From NCBI GenBank assembly GCA_009801015.1, contig VHZZ01006321.1, positions 25,019 through 45,839 of the forward strand: a stretch of 20,821 nucleotides of DNA. Reading direction: 5' to 3'. Shown one piece after another: positions 19,572 through 20,821 of the stretch. This DNA is from Silene noctiflora. Its lineage: Eukaryota > Streptophyta > Magnoliopsida > Caryophyllales > Caryophyllaceae. A model generated the notes under the pieces. The model did no database searches. It saw nothing but the letters and a program-made list of their open reading frames with translations, and was not told where the DNA came from. The translations under genes and the position numbers were made by a program. How positions within the stretch are numbered: position 1 is the stretch's first letter; every line of letters starts with the position of its first letter.

Positions 19572-20240
19572 CCCTATGTAGTCTCGGCCATTTCGTTGTT
19601 GTGCTTGCCTCGTGTCTTAGCATCGCTTGATTCTTTCTCGTCATCACCCAACTCCAGGTTACTCAATTCCTTAGGATGCATGTAAGGAACATCATCCTCA
19701 TTAGTGGACATCTCCGAACTTGCATAAGAAGTTCCACTCCTCAAGGAAATAGCATTAACATGCTCATGAACTTGTTTACCTTGAGGAGGAAGATTGTCGG
19801 GCTGTTTAGAAGGATTTTGTACTGCCATTTGCGCCACTTGAGTATCAAGCATCTTATTATAGGTCATAAGCTCAGATATCTGCGCAGCTTGCTTCTGTTG
19901 AATCATCAAACTCTGCTGCAATATGAATTTTATCTCAGCTAGATCATTATTAGGAGCTTGTTGAGGGGGTTACAATGGCTAAAATTATTGAAGCGACCTT
20001 TGATAGTAACCCGACTGATTACCGCGGTTCTGAGGAATGTCATAGGCGTTCGGCTGTGGGTTGGGAGTAGCATTCTGACTTCTTTCAGGGAAGAAGTTGG
20101 AGTAGGGATTACCTTGCTTGAATGACTGAAAAGCATGTACTTGCTTAATTGTACTAATACACCTCGCGGTAATGTGACCATCTATCCCGCATCTCTCACA
20201 AGGAACCTCCTGTTGAACCATGGCATGAACCGTCTGCTTT

Positions 20241-20821
20241 TGTAACACCCTCATACACCAAGGTGCCTTACCAAGGCCACCCTATGCATGGAAGTGTTAC
20301 CATCTCGGTTACCCGAGGCAATGTATATCAAATAGACCATAAAGAAACGTACTTTAAATAAATAAGTTGACTGTTTACAAAACCAAGCCAAAACTGTCTA
20401 ACAACAATACAGAGGTTCCAAAAGGCAAAACAACTAAAGTAACAAAAAGTTTGAGACACAGCGGAAGACTCTTCTAAACATCTCGTGGTGACACACCCAA
20501 CTATCCCATGCGCATCCATCTCATACCTGCTCAATGACTGCTCACCAGCCCCGAATGGATCACCACAGTTTTTAAAACAATTAAACGGGGTCAGTTACTA
20601 AATACATACATCATGATTCAAGGTACAACACACAATTCACCATCTCTATCACATCTCCACACATCTGACTACACACTAATGTCTGTAGCCCTGTCAGAAT
20701 ACCGATCGCAATAGGTATTCCACGCGGCCAGTGGGGGACCGCAGCCGTACCCACCAAATCCCCGCTCATCCATTCAGAGCGAAAACCCAAGTTCCTTAAT
20801 GTGCACATCCCCTTCTGTGGC
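20241..20821. mobile_element. LTR of the TGTAACACC family (copy B), inserted in gag, runs off the window
   Basis: It starts TGTAACACCCTCATACACC and aligns along its length with 912-1458 of copy A, diverged by scattered substitutions and one main indel of about 34 bp (near 20695-20728). That insert contains the inverted repeat GAATACC/GGTATTC (20697-20703 and 20714-20720). The left edge abuts gag coding sequence of the Athila-like element, so this is a later insertion into it. No primer-binding site is seen to the left, so on that side it is either the outer edge of an element or a solo LTR. Confidence 0.7.

Larger units (their letters stand above)
15051..20240 (-). mobile_element. Athila-like Ty3/gypsy element, 3' part, lacking pol
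   Basis: Read on the minus strand: partial gag (zinc knuckle onward), protease, a short hydrophobic tail, a non-coding spacer of about 1.65 kb, hairpin plus polypurine tract, and a 3' LTR of 1281 bp. No reverse transcriptase, RNase H or integrase motif was found between the protease and the LTR, so this is either an internally deleted copy or a non-autonomous gag-protease family needing enzymes in trans. The 5' part is cut off at 20240 by another LTR, so the 5' LTR and primer-binding site are not seen here. Relatives elsewhere in the window: the plus-strand fragment at 2578-3094. Confidence 0.8.
18351..20240 (-). pseudogene. Athila-like gag-protease, truncated and interrupted
   Basis: The frame opens inside the invading LTR at 20240. 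The gag zinc knuckle CERCGIDGHITARC (C-x2-C-x4-H-x4-C) is at 20159-20200, then an Asn/Pro/Gln-rich stretch, DTQVAQMA and the family signature SLRSG near 19740. The protease follows, with the active-site CDLGVSVSVMP (DLG at 19061-19069), DVPVRVG and PIILG (to 18842). Six stops interrupt the same frame: 19985-19987, 19979-19981, 19970-19972, 19574-19576, 19565-19567 and 18842-18844. Beyond the last, the frame continues as VVIDVRDGSLTLRIGDD to a one-base frameshift near 18665, then VDDIEKLIYEDDQ. The tail has one hydrophobic segment (FLITLYGSIIFWCYLC) and ends at 18351. No reverse transcriptase follows. The protease would cleave Gag; this copy cannot make it. Confidence 0.85.

Noticed and set aside
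19266..19942. Plus-strand open frames opposite gag
   Set aside because: They are antisense shadows of the gag-protease frame, which has recognisable motifs.
912..20821. Copies A and B as the two LTRs of one element of about 20 kb
   Set aside because: They differ at many positions, the interior is a host gene and unrelated elements, and no primer-binding site or pol of that family lies between them.

Overview
The window reads as nuclear DNA of a flowering plant. It is AT-rich, has one spliced gene with GT..AG introns, and otherwise consists of nested plant-type transposable elements: Ty3/gypsy LTR elements (an Athila-like one and TGTAACACC-ended ones), an L1-type LINE, a SINE-like retroposon and MITEs. 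The MITE end (AAGACGGTCTCA) and the SINE body recall Caryophyllales repeats from memory, so a Caryophyllales or Caryophyllaceae source is likely but unproven.

Layout, left to right. 1-911 is an old LTR-like fragment ending in a CCA-rich tract. 912-2556 is a probable LTR (copy A) opening with TGTAACACC. 2578-3094 is a plus-strand fragment of an Athila-like gag-protease. 3095-3902 is mostly anonymous, with a small MITE at 3578-3681. About 3850-9020 is a decayed LINE on the minus strand, with ORF1 (DUF4283-like region plus CCHC knuckle) and ORF2 (endonuclease, reverse transcriptase with an ADD catalytic motif, zf-RVT). 9150-9290 is a foldback MITE, and 9643-9970 is a SINE-like insertion with perfect 20-bp target duplications.

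10421-14482 (minus) is the only host gene recognised: a seven-exon Ppx/GppA (exopolyphosphatase-like) gene, about 547 codons, every intron in phase 0, with TGGGCC promoter motifs about 100-125 bp upstream of its ATG. 14625-15050 is an LTR-like fragment with a TATA box and a U5-like end.

15051-20240 (minus) is the 3' part of an Athila-like element: 3' LTR, polypurine tract with an adjacent hairpin, a long non-coding spacer, a second hairpin plus purine tract, and a gag-protease frame. The frame carries six stop codons, each explicable by one C-to-T change, and no reverse transcriptase or integrase is seen after it. Its gag is interrupted at 20240/20241 by a second TGTAACACC LTR (copy B) that runs off the window.

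The most unusual pattern is a palindrome, TACTCGATCGAGTA, occurring as five PAIRS at a 20-21 bp period within the Athila-like element: two pairs in the LTR, one just behind the protease frame, and two inside the gag-protease coding linker. The fixed, near two-helical-turn spacing in both coding and non-coding contexts suggests a protein-binding site or a proliferating short module.
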